NCBI GenBank assembly: GCA_009784995.1
Contig: WQXE01000103.1
Span: 1-6,519 of the forward strand
Source of the DNA: Treponema sp.
GTDB lineage: Bacteria > Spirochaetota > Spirochaetia > Treponematales > Breznakiellaceae
Length of the DNA stretch: 6,519 nt
Reading direction: 5' to 3'
Part shown: positions 5,611 through 6,519 of the stretch, one piece after another
Layout: each line of letters opens with the position of its first letter
Numbering within the stretch: the stretch's first letter is position 1
Notes under the pieces: model-generated
Seen by the model: the letters and a program-made list of their open reading frames with translations, nothing else
What the model was told of the DNA's origin: nothing
Databases searched by the model: none
Made by a program: the position numbers and the translations under genes

Positions 5611-6519
5611 TTAGTTCATAACCTCTTCGCGATCCGCCAACGTTACACGCAATGTAACCGGCTGATTACCGCGGATTATTTCCACAGTTACAGTATCACC
5701 GGGTCTTGAAGCTTCCAGTGACGCGTAAAGGTCTGCCAATGTATTAGTTTTTAAACCGTTAACCGCGGTAATAATATCTCCGCCAAGATAAATTACGTTT
5801 CGTCCGTATTGCACTGGCTCTGTTCCCTGCCGCAACCCCGCTCTTTCTGCAAGTCCGTTTCTGCGCGTCCTGGAAATTAAAAGCCCCGAATCGACAGGAA
5901 GCCTCGCGTGACGGACAAGCCCTGGAAATAACTGCACAACAGTAGCGTCAATCCAGCCGCGGCGTACTCTTCCATGTTCGATAAGTTCATTAACAACGCG
6001 TTTGGCGGTATTAACGGGAACCGCGAAACCAATTCCTACAGAGCCGCCGGATGGAGAATATATCATTGTATTAATTCCGATCATCCTGCCCTGTGTATCC
6101 AAAAGCGGACCGCCGGAATTACCGGGATTAATCGAAGCGTCAGTTTGAATCATGTCGCGGATTATACGGTTTCTGGATGATTGAATTGGCCTGCCAAGAC
6201 CGGAAACTATGCCTACAGTTAATGTCCTTTCCAGAGCGAAAGGGTTACCAATAGCCAATACCTTTTGACCCACTAACAGTGTGGATGAATCGCCGTAAGG
6301 TATCGTTCTTAATTCCATCCCGTTTGGAGGATTAAATTTTAAAACGGCAAGGTCATTTTCCGGGTCGACACCAATTACTTCTCCTTCAAACTGGGAACCA
6401 TCCGCGAGATTAATAAAAACCCTGTGAGCGTTTTGAATTACGTGATTATTGGTAAGAACATAACCCCGAATATCGATAATTGAACCCGAACCTGAGCTGC
6501 CTTCCTGCGGAATAGGTTC
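5611..6519 (-). CDS. htrA: HtrA/DegP-family periplasmic serine protease (5' end outside window)
   Basis: Trypsin-like S1C protease and chaperone that degrades misfolded envelope proteins. The frame is open to the right edge, so the visible 302 residues lack the N-terminal signal or anchor; the internal ATG at 6318 is not the true start because the catalytic His and Asp lie upstream of it. Counting from the edge, the triad is His26 (LTNNHVI, codon 6444-6442), Asp56 (ENDLAVLKF, codon 6354-6352) and Ser135 (INPGNSGGPLLD, codon 6117-6115), all intact. Residues about 193-295 form one PDZ domain, including SGLLISRTRRNGLAERAGLR, the variant RNVIYLGGDIITAVNG and PGDTVTVEIIRG. One PDZ before the stop makes it DegS-like in layout, unlike two-PDZ DegP. 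The gene converges on the PEGA/barrel gene with a 24-base gap. No link to the flagellar genes is evident. Confidence 0.93.
   Translation of the reverse strand, partial: EPIPQEGSSGSGSIIDIRGYVLTNNHVIQNAHRVFINLADGSQFEGEVIGVDPENDLAVLKFNPPNGMELRTIPYGDSSTLLVGQKVLAIGNPFALERTLTVGIVSGLGRPIQSSRNRIIRDMIQTDASINPGNSGGPLLDTQGRMIGINTMIYSPSGGSVGIGFAVPVNTAKRVVNELIEHGRVRRGWIDATVVQLFPGLVRHARLPVDSGLLISRTRRNGLAERAGLRQGTEPVQYGRNVIYLGGDIITAVNGLKTNTLADLYASLEASRPGDTVTVEIIRGNQPVTLRVTLADREEVMN

Noticed and set aside
5974..6180. Plus-strand open frame of 68 codons
   Set aside because: Antisense to the catalytic serine region of the HtrA gene; no supporting signal.
6316..6318. ATG as the start of the HtrA gene
   Set aside because: The frame continues to the window edge and encodes the catalytic His and Asp upstream of this Met, so the true start lies outside the window.

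Overview
This 6.5 kb window comes from a spirochete, most likely of the Treponema lineage. The evidence is the gene order flbB-fliK-flgD-flgE on the minus strand, the presence of FlbB (the spirochete periplasmic flagellar collar protein), a short FlgD without an Ig-like domain, and a hook protein FlgE whose Lys165 and Cys178 fall at the same residue numbers as the lysinoalanine cross-link residues of Treponema denticola FlgE. The DNA is moderately AT-rich but carries many CGCG tetranucleotides in every gene, so the window looks like one genomic background with no sign of recent transfer.

Layout, right to left on the minus strand: flbB (3888-3274), fliK (start about 3184, end 1841), flgD (1796-1326) and flgE (from 1313, running off the left edge with an estimated 25 or so C-terminal residues missing). 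These form one transcription unit with gaps of about 90, 44 and 12 bases. Together they serve hook building and motor assembly. FlbB is a membrane-anchored collar component, FliK is the secreted hook-length ruler and export switch, FlgD is the hook cap scaffold, and FlgE is the hook subunit. The unit starts at flbB, because the gene upstream points the other way. The intergenic region 3889-3978 holds candidate promoters for both directions, including a sigma28-like element on the flagellar side.

On the plus strand, 3979-5586 encodes a 535-residue exported protein that I cannot name. It has a signal peptide, a PEGA domain, a second PEGA-like segment, an Ig-like domain resembling the one found at the end of long FlgD proteins, and a C-terminal half that looks like an outer-membrane beta-barrel. 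Its start codon lies directly after an extended -10 box with no Shine-Dalgarno sequence, so its mRNA may be leaderless.

Convergent to it at the right edge is the 3' part of an HtrA/DegP-family periplasmic serine protease (minus strand, 6519-5611) with the full catalytic triad visible and one PDZ domain.

The most interesting points are the modular PEGA/FlgD-Ig/barrel protein divergent from a hook operon whose own FlgD lacks that Ig domain, its possible leaderless start, and a set of mutually exclusive RNA pairings in front of fliK that could mask its ribosome binding site.
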